From Caryophanon tenue (GTDB taxonomy: Bacteria; Bacillota; Bacilli; Bacillales_A; Planococcaceae), in contig NZ_MASJ01000002.1 in assembly GCF_001700315.1 (NCBI RefSeq), positions 1 through 64,000 on the forward strand: DNA of 64,000 bases. The letters run 5' to 3'. Of this stretch, positions 50,374-59,595 are shown piece after piece; positions within the stretch are counted from its first letter, which is position 1, and every line of letters begins with the position of its first letter. The position numbers and the translations under genes were made by a program. The notes beneath the pieces were generated by a model. It ran no database searches, was not told the origin of the DNA, and saw only the letters and a list, made by a program, of their open reading frames with translations.

Positions 50374-51570
50374 ATGAAACAATTATTAGAAGTACAAGTA
50401 AAGTCGGAAGCAATTAAAGATATTACGAATGGCTATCCACTGATTTTAAAAGAAGCGATTCGTGTGCCAGAAGTGCCAATGGAACAAGGTAGCTTAATGC
50501 ATTTAGTGGACCAGCATGGCGGGTATATTGCGACAGGTTATTACGGTGAACAAAATAAAGGAATTGGCTGGATTTTAACGCGTAAAGAGCGCGAGACAAT
50601 CGACCAAAAATTCTTTGCGAAAAAATTAAAAGAAGCTGGTCAAAAGCGTGAAGATTTCTTTGCATCAGACGATACGACAGCATTCCGTGTGTTTAATGGT
50701 GAAGGCGATGGCATTGGTGGTTTAACGATTGATTTCTTCAACGGTTTTTATATGGTGAGTTGGTATAGTGAAGGCATTTACTCATTCCGCGAACTTATTT
50801 ATGCGGCGTTAAAAGAAGTATTTAATGTACGTGGCGTATATGAGAAATTACGTTTTAATACAAACGGGCAATATATCGAAAAAGATGACTACGTATTTGG
50901 CGAAAAGGGCGAGTTTCCATTAATCGTCTTAGAAAATGGCATGCATTATGCAGTCGATTTAAATGACGGGGCAATGACAGGCATTTTCCTTGATCAACGT
51001 AATGTACGTAAAGCATTACGTGACCGCTACTCAATGGACAAAACAGTGTTAAATACATTCTCTTATACAGGTGCATTTTCAGTCGCAGCAGCACTTGGTG
51101 GTTCAGCTGGTACAACAAGCGTCGATTTAGCAAAGCGTAGTTTACCAAAAACAATTGAGCAATTTGCGGTAAATGGCATTGATTATGAATCACAAGATAT
51201 TAAAGTAATGAATGTATTTGATTACTTTAGTTACGCAGCGCGCCATGGCTTAAAATTTGATGTCGTTGTACTTGACCCACCAAGCTTTGCGCGTACAAAG
51301 AAAATGACATTTAGTACAGCAAAAGACTATCCGAAATTATTAAAGGATGCACTCGCGATTACAAATGATGGTGGTGTAATTGTGGCGTCAACGAATAATG
51401 CGAGCTTCAATATGAAGAAGTTTAAAACATTTATTGACAAGGCATTTAACGAGACAGGTAAACGTTATAAAGTATTAGAACAACATCAACTACCAGAAGA
51501 TTTCACAGTACCTAATAATTTCCCAGAGTTTAATTATTTAAAAGTTGTATTCATTCAAGTCATGAACTAA
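50374..51570 (+). CDS. RlmI-like class I SAM-dependent rRNA methyltransferase
   Basis: A 398-residue protein: an N-terminal PUA-like domain (about 1-75), an EEHD-type linker domain and a Rossmann methyltransferase with NTFSYTGAFSVAAALGG as the SAM loop and the VLDPPSFART motif for a base-methylating active site. It resembles RlmI (m5C in 23S rRNA) and B. subtilis YwbD. The SD (TTAGGATGA) is weak. It is monocistronic and divergent from the flagellin gene. Confidence 0.85.
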   Translation: MKQLLEVQVKSEAIKDITNGYPLILKEAIRVPEVPMEQGSLMHLVDQHGGYIATGYYGEQNKGIGWILTRKERETIDQKFFAKKLKEAGQKREDFFASDDTTAFRVFNGEGDGIGGLTIDFFNGFYMVSWYSEGIYSFRELIYAALKEVFNVRGVYEKLRFNTNGQYIEKDDYVFGEKGEFPLIVLENGMHYAVDLNDGAMTGIFLDQRNVRKALRDRYSMDKTVLNTFSYTGAFSVAAALGGSAGTTSVDLAKRSLPKTIEQFAVNGIDYESQDIKVMNVFDYFSYAARHGLKFDVVVLDPPSFARTKKMTFSTAKDYPKLLKDALAITNDGGVIVASTNNASFNMKKFKTFIDKAFNETGKRYKVLEQHQLPEDFTVPNNFPEFNYLKVVFIQVMN

Positions 51571-51572
51571 AT

Positions 51573-51611
51573 AATAAAGGACAGCGTATGTAAGTGTCGC
51601 TGTCCTTTATT
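51573..51611. terminator. Terminator after the RlmI-like gene
   Basis: AATAAAGGACAGCG pairs with CGCTGTCCTTTATT around an 11-base loop. Confidence 0.85.
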
Positions 51612-51910
51612 TATTTTGCTTCATCAATAACGAGCATACCATGCTGTTGTTTTGCTTTATAGATGGCATTATCAGCTACTTCAAATAACGTTTGAAGCGT
51701 GTGATATGTGGCGTGCGTATAGCCAACACCTATACTGACAGAAATGGAAATCGTATGGTCGTGTTTTGAAATATAAAAAGGCGCATTTAAAATTAAATTG
51801 TGTAACTGGGTAAGAAGAGGGAATGTTTCATCAATGCTGTAAAGAGGCTTTTCCCTTTTTCAAAGTGCTGTTGTTGTTGGTCAATTGAAAATAACTGCTG
51901 CATAGGCACC
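51611..51910 (-). pseudogene. C-terminal relic of a GGDEF protein
   Basis: On the minus strand the frame ending at TAA 51611 reads ISISVSIGVGYTHATYH, FEVADNAIYKAKQQ and LVIDEAK, the end of a diguanylate cyclase domain. Going upstream the frame stops at TGA near 51855, where a neighbouring frame continues (SIDQQQQHFEKGKS), indicating a frameshift. The GGDEF signature and everything before it are absent. The sequence from 51910 to the panE SD has no gene I can support. Confidence 0.8.
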
Positions 51911-52113
51911 CATCCATTTCTTTAGAATCATCGTAAAATACATATATAATTTGTTATACCCTAAAAGAGGTCTAAATACATAATGAATTAAAAAGTGATT
52001 GTTAAAATTGTAGGCAATACAGGAAGTTTATTTAAATTGCATAAATGACAACACCATTGCTTTTGAAGTAAGGTATGCTATGGATAGAACAATATTGATA
52101 GGAGGAGAAATGA

Positions 52114-53046
52114 ATGAAATTTATCGTGTATGGTGCAGGGGCAATTGGCGCGTATTTTGGTGGACGTCTAGTTGAAGCCAAACAAGATGTAACCTTTTTC
52201 GTGCGCCAACGCCGTGCTGAACAACTGTCAGCACATGGCTTACGTTTAGAAAGTCCAGAAGGCGTATTTACTACGCATGTGCAAGTTGCGGCTACTGTTG
52301 AGGAAGTTCAACAAGCTGACGTTATTTTAGTGGCGGTAAAAGGCTATCATTTAAAAGAAGCATTACCACAAATTATTCAATTGGCGAAACAAACAAACGC
52401 GTATGTGCTGCCATTATTAAATGGTATCGAACATGTAACGCATTTACAACAAGCACTTGGAGAAGAGCAAGTGCTAGGTGGATTTGCGTCAATTATAGCA
52501 ACACTTAACGAACAAGGGCATGTTTTACATACAAGCGGAAGCAGTGCTATCCAAATTGGGACGCTACATCCTAGTCAACGAAATGTAATCGAAGCAATCG
52601 GTGCTTTACAACCGCATGTACATACAAATATTATTGTGAATGAAAATATTCGAAAAGGCATGTGGAGTAAATACATGTTTATTACGGCATTTTCAGGCAT
52701 TACAGCAGCAACGCAACAGCCTGCACAAGCCATTATTGAGCAGCCTGCGACAGAAGCAACAGCGAAGCAAATCGTTTATGAAATGGGACAAATTGCTCGC
52801 TTAGAAGGCGTTGCATTTAGCGATGAAGAGATTGAAAAAGAAGCCTCACGTTTAGTGAAGTTTAAGCCCCATATGACTTCATCTATGCATCAAGATTTAC
52901 GCAAAGGCTTGCCAATTGAAGTCGAACATTTACATGGAGGCGCATTACGTATCGCGCATAACCATGACATAAAGCTGCCGACTATCGCTACAATTTATGG
53001 CATTTTAAAACCGTATGAACATGGACATTTAACAACATTAAGATAA
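52114..53046 (+). CDS. panE: 2-dehydropantoate 2-reductase (ketopantoate reductase)
   Basis: A 310-residue NADPH-dependent reductase of pantothenate synthesis, converting ketopantoate to pantoate. The Rossmann loop is VYGAGAIGAYFGG at the N-terminus; ILVAVKGYHL, LLNGIEH and the catalytic Lys in the KGMWSKYMF segment fit the family. The SD is AGGAGGAG. It stands alone between terminators. Some family members act on related substrates, so the exact role is probable rather than certain. Confidence 0.88.
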   Translation: MKFIVYGAGAIGAYFGGRLVEAKQDVTFFVRQRRAEQLSAHGLRLESPEGVFTTHVQVAATVEEVQQADVILVAVKGYHLKEALPQIIQLAKQTNAYVLPLLNGIEHVTHLQQALGEEQVLGGFASIIATLNEQGHVLHTSGSSAIQIGTLHPSQRNVIEAIGALQPHVHTNIIVNENIRKGMWSKYMFITAFSGITAATQQPAQAIIEQPATEATAKQIVYEMGQIARLEGVAFSDEEIEKEASRLVKFKPHMTSSMHQDLRKGLPIEVEHLHGGALRIAHNHDIKLPTIATIYGILKPYEHGHLTTLR

Positions 53047-53050
53047 CATA

Positions 53051-53087
53051 AAAAAGCTATGGGCAGATAGAATGTTCATAGCTTTTT
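53051..53087 (+). terminator. Terminator after panE
   Basis: AAAAAGCTATG pairs with CATAGCTTTTT, with Ts inside the 3' arm. Confidence 0.8.
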
Positions 53088-53430
53088 CGATGTAAAATAT
53101 CGCGATTTTGAAAAAGGGATATGAACGAATATTGGCTTTTTTCGCAAAGGGAAAACACTTAAATAACAAAAAATATGCATTTTTAAAACCTTGCTATTTG
53201 ATATGCTTAAATTCGCGTAATTTCGCTTTATAAACTCGAAAATTCAGTCATTTCTAGCGGTGTTATTGAAATGCAATTTGAAACAATTTAAAATTGAAAA
53301 GATTATGAAGCAATACTTTTTTACTTCAATTATGTCGCAACTTACGACAAAAAAAGCTTTAATGCTAAAAAGTCGCAAATTCCGTTATTTATATTTATTT
53401 TTTGATGGAAACTTAACGGGCTGCATGAAT

Positions 53431-53468
53431 TTCAAACGCTTTCAAAAGGCAAGTAACTATTATATAAT
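53431..53468 (+). promoter_or_regulatory. mqo promoter overlapped by a CcpA cre site
   Basis: On the minus strand 53431-53444 reads TGAAAGCGTTTGAA, a good cre (TGAAAGCGCTTTCA type). It overlaps the position of the -35 (TTTCAA, 53440-53445), 17 bp before a perfect TATAAT (53463-53468). CcpA bound here would block transcription, consistent with carbon repression of a TCA-cycle enzyme. The rest of the panE-mqo gap (53088-53430) is AT-rich with no convincing gene. Confidence 0.7.
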
Positions 53469-53590
53469 GAGCAACAGAGTGATTATTAGAGCGTATTAGT
53501 TTACGCTAGGAAGAAATATCAGAGGTATCTATGCTGAGGGAGGTATGGACTACTTCTGCAACTATAATAAGATAATAAGGATGGTCAAAC

Positions 53591-55060
53591 ATGAGCAATC
53601 AAAAACAAACAGACGTTATCTTAATTGGCGCAGGTATTATGAGTGCTACATTAGGGACAATGTTAAAAGAATTATCACCTGAATGGAACATTAAAGTGTT
53701 CGAAAAGCTTGAAAAAGCAGGCGAAGAAAGCTCGAATGAGTGGAATAACGCAGGTACAGGTCACGCGGCATTATGTGAATTAAACTATACACCTGAAAAA
53801 GACGGAAAAGTTGATGTATCAAAAGCAATTAACATTAACGTTCAATTCCAAGAGTCATTACAATTCTGGTCTTATTTAGCAAAAAAAGAAGTTCTCAAAA
53901 ATCCTTCAGCATTTATCCGTCCATTACCACATTTAAGTATGGTACGCGGTGCAGATAATATTCAATTTTTAAAGAAACGCTTTGAAGCATTATCAGAAAG
54001 CCCACTATTTGCAGGTATGGAATTCTCTGAAGACCATGAAGTACTAAAAGAGTGGATGCCAGTAATGATGGATAACCGTCCAGCAAACGATGCAATCGCT
54101 GCAACAAAAATCGACAGTGGTACAGACGTTAACTTTGGTCAATTAACACGTGACTTAATGGATGATTTATCAGCGAAAGGCGTATCTGTAAACTACAAAC
54201 ATGCAGTTGAAGATATTAAACGTACAGCTGATGGTCGTTGGGAATTAAAAGTGAAAAACGAAGCAGAAGGCAAAGTTGAATACCATACAGCTAAATTCGT
54301 ATTCATCGGTGCTGGTGGCGGAAGCTTACACATGCTACAAAAAACAGGTATTCCTGAATCAAAACATGTGGGTGGATTCCCTGTAAGTGGTATCTTCTTA
54401 GTATGTAATAATGAAGAAATCGTTGAGCAACACCATGGTAAAGTATATGGTAAGGCAGCAGTTGGTGCACCACCAATGTCAGTACCTCACTTAGATACTC
54501 GTTACATCGATGGTAAAAAATCATTATTATTCGGACCATTCGCAGGCTTCTCTCCGAAGTTCTTAAAAACAGGTTCAAACATGGACTTAGTAACGTCTGT
54601 TAAACCAAGCAACTTATTCACAATGTTAGCTTGTGGCGCGAAAGAAATGGGCTTAACAAAATACTTAGTACAACAGCTAATGTTAAACAAAGACCAACGT
54701 ATTGAAGAATTACGTGATTTCATTCCAACTGCACAAGCAAAAGATTGGGATATCGTAGTAGCTGGTCAACGTGTACAAGTAATTAAAGATACACCAGCTG
54801 GTAAAGGTACATTACAATTCGGTACAGAAGTAATTACATCTCAAGATGGTTCTGTTGCAGCATTATTAGGTGCTTCTCCAGGTGCTTCTACAGCTGTTAC
54901 CGTAATGTTAAACATCATTAACAAGTGTTTCCCAGAGCAAGTACCTGCTTGGGAAGATAAAATTAAAGAAATGGTTCCTTCATATGGTATTGCATTAGGA
55001 AACGAGCCAGAGCTTTTAAAAGCTGTTAAAGAAGATGCGAAAGCAACATTAAACGTATAA
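53591..55060 (+). CDS. mqo: Malate:quinone oxidoreductase
   Basis: Mqo, 489 residues, is a peripheral membrane FAD enzyme that oxidises malate to oxaloacetate and reduces quinone. The FAD loop [13 protein letters not shown] and the segment [20 protein letters not shown] are diagnostic. The SD is AAGGATGG. Its 120-nt leader contains a small hairpin (AGCGTA/TTACGCT around 53491-53508). The promoter carries a cre site. Repeat copy C follows and provides a terminator. Confidence 0.97.
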   Translation: MSNQKQTDVILIGAGIMSATLGTMLKELSPEWNIKVFEKLEKAGEESSNEWNNAGTGHAALCELNYTPEKDGKVDVSKAININVQFQESLQFWSYLAKKEVLKNPSAFIRPLPHLSMVRGADNIQFLKKRFEALSESPLFAGMEFSEDHEVLKEWMPVMMDNRPANDAIAATKIDSGTDVNFGQLTRDLMDDLSAKGVSVNYKHAVEDIKRTADGRWELKVKNEAEGKVEYHTAKFVFIGAGGGSLHMLQKTGIPESKHVGGFPVSGIFLVCNNEEIVEQHHGKVYGKAAVGAPPMSVPHLDTRYIDGKKSLLFGPFAGFSPKFLKTGSNMDLVTSVKPSNLFTMLACGAKEMGLTKYLVQQLMLNKDQRIEELRDFIPTAQAKDWDIVVAGQRVQVIKDTPAGKGTLQFGTEVITSQDGSVAALLGASPGASTAVTVMLNIINKCFPEQVPAWEDKIKEMVPSYGIALGNEPELLKAVKEDAKATLNV

Positions 55061-55078
55061 TTTATAAATGTAAGTAGA

Positions 55079-55231
55079 GAGAATGGAACAAAAAGAAATA
55101 TCCTTCAGCAACGACAAATGCTGAAGGATATTTTTTTGCTTTTGGCGCTACTCTACATAGCGGACGCACCAGCAAATTTTTATCCGCTCAATCAACTCAT
55201 TTTCATCAGAAATAGAGTTCTGTTCAGTCTC
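55079..55231 (+). repeat. Dispersed intergenic repeat, copy C (short form)
   Basis: 153 bp bounded by near-inverted ends GAGAATGGAACA (55079-55090) and TGTTCAGTCTC (55221-55231). It contains the hairpin AAATATCCTTCAGC / GCTGAAGGATATTT (55096-55133), the shared GCTTTTGGCGCTACTCTACA and the distal TTTTCATCAGAAAT. The GC-rich core of copies A and B is missing. It serves as the mqo terminator. Confidence 0.85.
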
Positions 55232-55305
55232 TTTTTTATCATAATGTGTTTTTTCGTATTTCGAAATATTGTATAGTGAAGAAAAGTAGAAAATGAGGTG
55301 ACGTT

Positions 55306-55773
55306 ATGGAACGATTCTTTGCATCATTCAACTCTCCAATCGGGCTAGTAGAGGTGACATCTACTGCGACACATATCGTATCTGTTTACTTCGTTGAACA
55401 AAGTCATCCAGAAACGACAAAGCCACAAGTATTAATCGAAGCCATTGAACAATTACAGCAATACTTTAATGGACAGCGTACAACATTTAATGTGCCGTAT
55501 CATTTAGAGGGGACTACATTTCAACAACGAGTATGGCAAGCGTTAACGACCGTGCCGTACGGCGATACAGCTTCTTACAAAGATATTGCGATTGCGATTG
55601 ATAATGAAAAAGCTGTGCGCGCAGTTGGTATGACCAATAGCAAAAACCCCTTGAGCATTATCGTACCTTGTCACCGTATTATTGGGACAAATGGTAAGCT
55701 AACTGGTTATGCAGGAGGCGTTTGGCGCAAAGAATGGCTATTACACCACGAACAAAATGGAGGAACAGTATGA
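55306..55773 (+). CDS. ogt: Methylated-DNA--protein-cysteine S-methyltransferase
   Basis: A 155-residue suicide repair enzyme that removes alkyl groups from O6-guanine. The active-site motif IVPCHRI has the acceptor cysteine near residue 125, and the helix-turn-helix segment VRAVGMTNSKNP contacts DNA. The SD is GAGGTGA. The stop overlaps the next gene's ATG by four bases, so the two are coupled. Confidence 0.95.
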   Translation: MERFFASFNSPIGLVEVTSTATHIVSVYFVEQSHPETTKPQVLIEAIEQLQQYFNGQRTTFNVPYHLEGTTFQQRVWQALTTVPYGDTASYKDIAIAIDNEKAVRAVGMTNSKNPLSIIVPCHRIIGTNGKLTGYAGGVWRKEWLLHHEQNGGTV

Positions 55774-56684
55774 CAACATATGCGATTATCGGAACAGGCG
55801 TTGTAGGTGAACGTATTATTCATCAAATTTCACAGCATGGAACAAGCAGTATTACAGCTATTTATGATGAAAATACAGCAAGACTACAACAAATGGCACA
55901 AAAATATAATGTGCCAGCTGTCTCTTCTTTAGAAGAACTATTTGCGACAAAGCCGGACTGGGTATATATTGGCACACCACCTGTTAGCCATGGGCCGTTA
56001 GCGAAATTAGCTGCACAGCAAGGGTTTAATATTTTATGCGAGAAGCCGTTAGCACATGATGCGGTAGACGGACAACAAATGGTAGAAGATACAGAAGCAG
56101 TACAGACAGCGATGCATTTCCCGATGATGTATAGCCCAATCGTGCATCGTTTGAAACAAGCGGTTGATACAAAGGAGTTAGGAGAAATTGTACGCATTGA
56201 GCTACACACACATTTCCCAGTTTGGCCACGTCCTTGGCAACAAAACCCATGGATTGCATCACGTGAACAAGGTGGATTCATTCGTGAAATCTTCCCGCAT
56301 TATTTCCAATTAACGCATCATATTTTTGGAGATATTTCGATTGAAGCACATCAAACGGTATATCCAGAGGACGTTACATTATGTGAAACAGCAGTAACGG
56401 CACTTGCAAAAACAGCAACGGGTATTCCATTCGTCGCCAACGCAGCAGCCGGTATTGCACAGCAAGAGCGTATTGACTATAAAGTATATGGTACGAAAAA
56501 ATCGATGCTTATTCGTAACTGGGGAGAGCTTTGGGAAATGACGTCACAAGAAGGTGAAAAGCAAATTACTGTTGAACAAACTGTGGATTCGTTATTAGAT
56601 GCTTGTGAAGTACGACAAGGCTTAGTGACATTTGAAGAGGGCGCGAAAATCCAAACATGGATTGATCAGCTATTACAAGCGTAA
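55770..56684 (+). CDS. Gfo/Idh/MocA family oxidoreductase
   Basis: A 304-residue NAD(P)-dependent oxidoreductase. The Rossmann loop is IIGTGVVGERII; CEKPLAHD is the family EKP motif with the catalytic lysine near residue 91. The C-terminal beta-sheet domain binds an unknown substrate, often a sugar or inositol derivative. ATG 55770 lies in the ogt stop with GGAGGAA upstream; the frame extends 16 codons earlier inside ogt. The link with ogt is positional only. Confidence 0.88.
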   Translation: MTTYAIIGTGVVGERIIHQISQHGTSSITAIYDENTARLQQMAQKYNVPAVSSLEELFATKPDWVYIGTPPVSHGPLAKLAAQQGFNILCEKPLAHDAVDGQQMVEDTEAVQTAMHFPMMYSPIVHRLKQAVDTKELGEIVRIELHTHFPVWPRPWQQNPWIASREQGGFIREIFPHYFQLTHHIFGDISIEAHQTVYPEDVTLCETAVTALAKTATGIPFVANAAAGIAQQERIDYKVYGTKKSMLIRNWGELWEMTSQEGEKQITVEQTVDSLLDACEVRQGLVTFEEGAKIQTWIDQLLQA

Positions 56685-56691
56685 AACAGGG

Positions 56692-56730
56692 GAAGTGGTA
56701 TCTTTAACTAGATATCACTTCATCTTTTTT
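56692..56730 (+). terminator. Terminator after the oxidoreductase gene
   Basis: GAAGTGgTATCT pairs with AGATAtCACTTC around a six-base loop, followed by a T-run. Confidence 0.85.
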
Positions 56731-56895
56731 GTATAATATTGTAATTGCAGTATTGTAACTAGATGAAAAGCATTAATTGTGTAGATTCCTTTTAAATGCT
56801 TTATTTAGTTTTAAAGCACTAATATAAGTTCTTTAGACTTATTAACGAAAATTACATACTTCACGGTATAATATAAATACTAGGGGGGAATCATC

Positions 56896-57684
56896 ATGAC
56901 AATTCAAAAACGAAATAATGTTCAATTCATTGGAAATGGCGAGAAAACGATTATACTAGCGCATGGCTTTGCGAGTAACCAACAAATGTGGAAGTATATT
57001 TTACCGACACTTTCACAGGAGTACCGTGTCATGTTATTTGATTATGTTGGTTCAGGTGCATCGGACAAAACAGCCTATTCTACTGAAAAGTATGCGACAC
57101 TTCATGGTTATGCACAAGATGTTATTGATATGATTGATGAATGGAACTTAACAAACGTTGTGTTTGTGGGACATTCGATTAGTGCCATGATTGGTATGCT
57201 TGCATCATTTGAACGCCCTAATGCTTTTTCAACGTTGATAATGATTGGTGCTTCCCCGTGTTATTTAAACGATGGTGATTATATCGGTGGTTTTACGAAG
57301 GAAGCTGTCGAAGGTTTATTCCAAATGATGGAATTGAACTTTACAGGATGGGCAAGCCATTTAGCGCCGATTGTAACGGATCCTGAGCGCACGCCAAAAG
57401 CTACTTCGCAAGTAGAACAAACATTTAAAAGTAATGATGCAGCAATTGCACGAGAATTTGCGACTGCAACATTTTTAGCAGACCATCGTGCTGATTTAGA
57501 AAGAATAAAGGTACCAACTGTGTTAATTCAAAGCAAAGATGATGCAATTGTACCCGTTCAAGTTTCGGAATATTTGCATCAGCATATTGCAGGAAGTGAG
57601 CTTGTTTTTTTAAATATAAAAGGTCATTATCCTCAAATTAGCCAGCCTGAGGAAACAGTAGCTATATTACAACGTTATATATAG
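56896..57684 (+). CDS. rsbQ: RsbQ-like alpha/beta hydrolase
   Basis: A 262-residue alpha/beta hydrolase of the RsbQ/KAI2 type. The nucleophile is the Ser of GHSISAMIG (near residue 95), with Asp in QSKDDAIVP and His in KGHYPQ near the C-terminus; HGFASNQQMW forms the oxyanion region. In B. subtilis RsbQ is needed for the PAS-phosphatase RsbP to sense energy stress. Here the next gene, 17 bp on, encodes a PAS-GGDEF protein instead. The SD is AGGGGGG; a TATAAT lies at 56867-56872. Confidence 0.88.
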   Translation: MTIQKRNNVQFIGNGEKTIILAHGFASNQQMWKYILPTLSQEYRVMLFDYVGSGASDKTAYSTEKYATLHGYAQDVIDMIDEWNLTNVVFVGHSISAMIGMLASFERPNAFSTLIMIGASPCYLNDGDYIGGFTKEAVEGLFQMMELNFTGWASHLAPIVTDPERTPKATSQVEQTFKSNDAAIAREFATATFLADHRADLERIKVPTVLIQSKDDAIVPVQVSEYLHQHIAGSELVFLNIKGHYPQISQPEETVAILQRYI

Positions 57685-57701
57685 AAAGGAGCGACAAGTA
57701 C

Positions 57702-58670
57702 TTGCAATCATCATATAGTCATTTGCCTTGTGGATTTTTGTCATTAAATCAGGCCGGGGTTATTACGTATGCGAATCCATTTTTTTGTGAGTGGATTGAG
57801 CGTGTAGCGGACGAAGTGGAAGGGCAGCATCTTGAACAGCTTTTATCCGTGAGCAATAAATTCGTGTTTTATTCATACTTCTATCCAATGTTACACATAA
57901 ATGGCATTGTACAAGAGTTTGTCTTACATTTTGAGACATCAGAAGAGCAACAATTACCTGCAATTTTGAGTGCAATTCGCTTAGGACAAGGTGAACAAGA
58001 GCATATTGACTGCATTATTATGCCGATGACGCAACGTATGAAGTATGAGCGAGAGCTGCGCGACATGACGAAGCAATTAGAATGTGCCAATGCAGAAAAG
58101 GATAAAGCCTTTCAAGAGCTTCAAAAACTACATCAAGAAATTGAGCAGCGCCAGCAAGAATTAATCACCCTTACAAATACGGATAAGCTTACAAGCCTTT
58201 ACAACCGTCGTTATATCGAAGAACATTTGACACGCCGTATGCAACAAGCTAAACCGGATAGTTTTTCGGTTTTATTAGTAGATATTGATTTCTTTAAAAA
58301 GGTAAATGATACGTACGGGCATCAAATTGGTGATTATGTATTAATCAAAGTAGCACGATTGATGCGAGAGCATATTGGGGAAGATGGTATTGTTGCGCGC
58401 TACGGTGGCGAAGAATTTTTAATTTTGTTATCGTCTGCGAATCAACAGCAGTCGATGAAAATCGGGAAAGCTTTGAATACGATTATCCGAGAGTATTTAT
58501 TTGAATATGTACAGCATATTACAATTAGTGTCGGCATTGCGACCTATCGTGAAGGTGATAGTGATACGATGATCGTGAACCGAGCAGACCGTGCACTATA
58601 TTATTCAAAGGAACATGGACGTGATTGTGTCACTCATTTTCGAGATATCGAAGGTGTGCTCCATCCGTAA
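57702..58670 (+). CDS. PAS-GGDEF protein (diguanylate cyclase) partnered with RsbQ
   Basis: A 322-residue soluble protein: an N-terminal PAS domain (about 1-110, PCGFLSLNQAGVITYANPFF), a coiled-coil signalling helix (about 112-160) and a GGDEF domain with TDKLTSLYNRRY and an active-site RYGGEEF. An RxxD inhibitory site is not obvious; RRM and KPD are nearby but do not fit. It should make c-di-GMP. TTG 57702 with AAAGGAG upstream is the start. The intergenic gap to rsbQ is 17 bp, so the two are one unit. Confidence 0.9.
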   Translation: MQSSYSHLPCGFLSLNQAGVITYANPFFCEWIERVADEVEGQHLEQLLSVSNKFVFYSYFYPMLHINGIVQEFVLHFETSEEQQLPAILSAIRLGQGEQEHIDCIIMPMTQRMKYERELRDMTKQLECANAEKDKAFQELQKLHQEIEQRQQELITLTNTDKLTSLYNRRYIEEHLTRRMQQAKPDSFSVLLVDIDFFKKVNDTYGHQIGDYVLIKVARLMREHIGEDGIVARYGGEEFLILLSSANQQQSMKIGKALNTIIREYLFEYVQHITISVGIATYREGDSDTMIVNRADRALYYSKEHGRDCVTHFRDIEGVLHP

Positions 58671-58674
58671 TGAA

Positions 58675-58717
58675 AAAGAAGTACCATCCGCGTAGATAAA
58701 TCCGGATGGTACTTTTT
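58675..58717. terminator. Bidirectional terminator between the PAS-GGDEF gene and pgeF
   Basis: AAGTACCATCCG and CGGATGGTACTT pair, with A and T runs on the two sides, serving both convergent genes. Confidence 0.88.
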
Positions 58718-58720
58718 TAT

Positions 58721-59482
58721 TTATGCACGTCGAATGATATAGCTCAGGTGGCGGCCAGCTTGACGGTCTTCACGATAAGAAAAGGCGTCATGACTATCGA
58801 ATGTACATGTGCGGTCTAGTGTAATATTAGCTTCTGGAATACCAGCAAGCATGCATTGTTGCTTAACAGTTAATTGGTTATCAATATGATATTTCTGAGT
58901 GTCGTCATTGTAATATATAAAATCATCAGCATAGCCAAGTGCAGTGAATTTCTCATATACATCACGGTCTACTTCAAAGCGTTTCTGACTCAGTGCCATA
59001 CCGATATGGATATGTATATTTTCAGGTGCAAGCTTTTCGACATGAATAAGATGGTCGACCATTTTTTTAGTGATTTCTTTAACCGTTCCTTGCCAACCAG
59101 AATGAATAGCACCAATCATACCTGTTGTTTCGTCATATAGAAAGACTGGTACACAATCTGCTGAAAAACTGCATAGTACCGTATCTTTTTCAAATGTGTA
59201 TAAGCCGTCTGTATTATCGATAGCCGATAATTGAGTTGTACTACCTGCTCCGCGATGTGCTTGCTCTACACGTAAAAAGTTAGCGCTATGTGTTTGGTGT
59301 GCACATACAAATTGTGTTAGCCTAGTATTAAGTTGAGCAGCAAGTTGCTGACGGTTATGGATAATTGCCTGTTCGTTCTGACAAACGTGCAACGCCATAT
59401 TTGCTTTTTCAGGTAAATCCTCTGTCTTTAACGTAATGCCTGCTTCAATTGTTGCCGTTTGAATATATTGTTTTCGTTGCAA
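58721..59482 (-). CDS. pgeF: Peptidoglycan editing factor PgeF (multicopper polyphenol oxidase fold)
   Basis: A 253-residue cytosolic protein of the YfiH/YlmD/laccase-like family, which removes wrong amino acids from wall precursors. Metal-site motifs HQTHS, FSADCVPV and HSGWQGT are intact. The segment that normally reads GPxIGPCCYEV is IGMALSQKRFEV, lacking the cysteines. It starts with TTG 59482 preceded by GAGGTGATATTTC. In B. subtilis ylmD sits in the ftsZ-yggT region, so this is either relocated or a paralogue. Confidence 0.88.
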   Translation of the reverse strand: MQRKQYIQTATIEAGITLKTEDLPEKANMALHVCQNEQAIIHNRQQLAAQLNTRLTQFVCAHQTHSANFLRVEQAHRGAGSTTQLSAIDNTDGLYTFEKDTVLCSFSADCVPVFLYDETTGMIGAIHSGWQGTVKEITKKMVDHLIHVEKLAPENIHIHIGMALSQKRFEVDRDVYEKFTALGYADDFIYYNDDTQKYHIDNQLTVKQQCMLAGIPEANITLDRTCTFDSHDAFSYREDRQAGRHLSYIIRRA

Positions 59483-59560
59483 GAAATATCACCTCATAAA
59501 AGTTTTGACTCAATGCCATTGTAACGTATTCTTTTATCAGAACAATAGGAAAATAATTAG

Positions 59561-59593
59561 TTGACGTATAAGATGATATTGATTATCATTATC
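59561..59593 (+). promoter_or_regulatory. Promoter overlapped by a Fur box
   Basis: TTGACG (59561-59566) and TATCAT (59584-59589) have a 17-bp spacer. GATATTGATTATCATTATC (59575-59593) matches 17 of 19 positions of the classical Fur box GATAATGATAATCATTATC and covers the -10. Transcription should rise under iron limitation and would begin near 59596, heading toward fumC. Confidence 0.8.
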
Positions 59594-59595
59594 GT

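Noticed and set aside
53260-53499. A 79-codon open frame in the panE-mqo gap
   Set aside because: No SD, the region is very AT-rich with no domain features, and it covers the mqo promoter and cre site.
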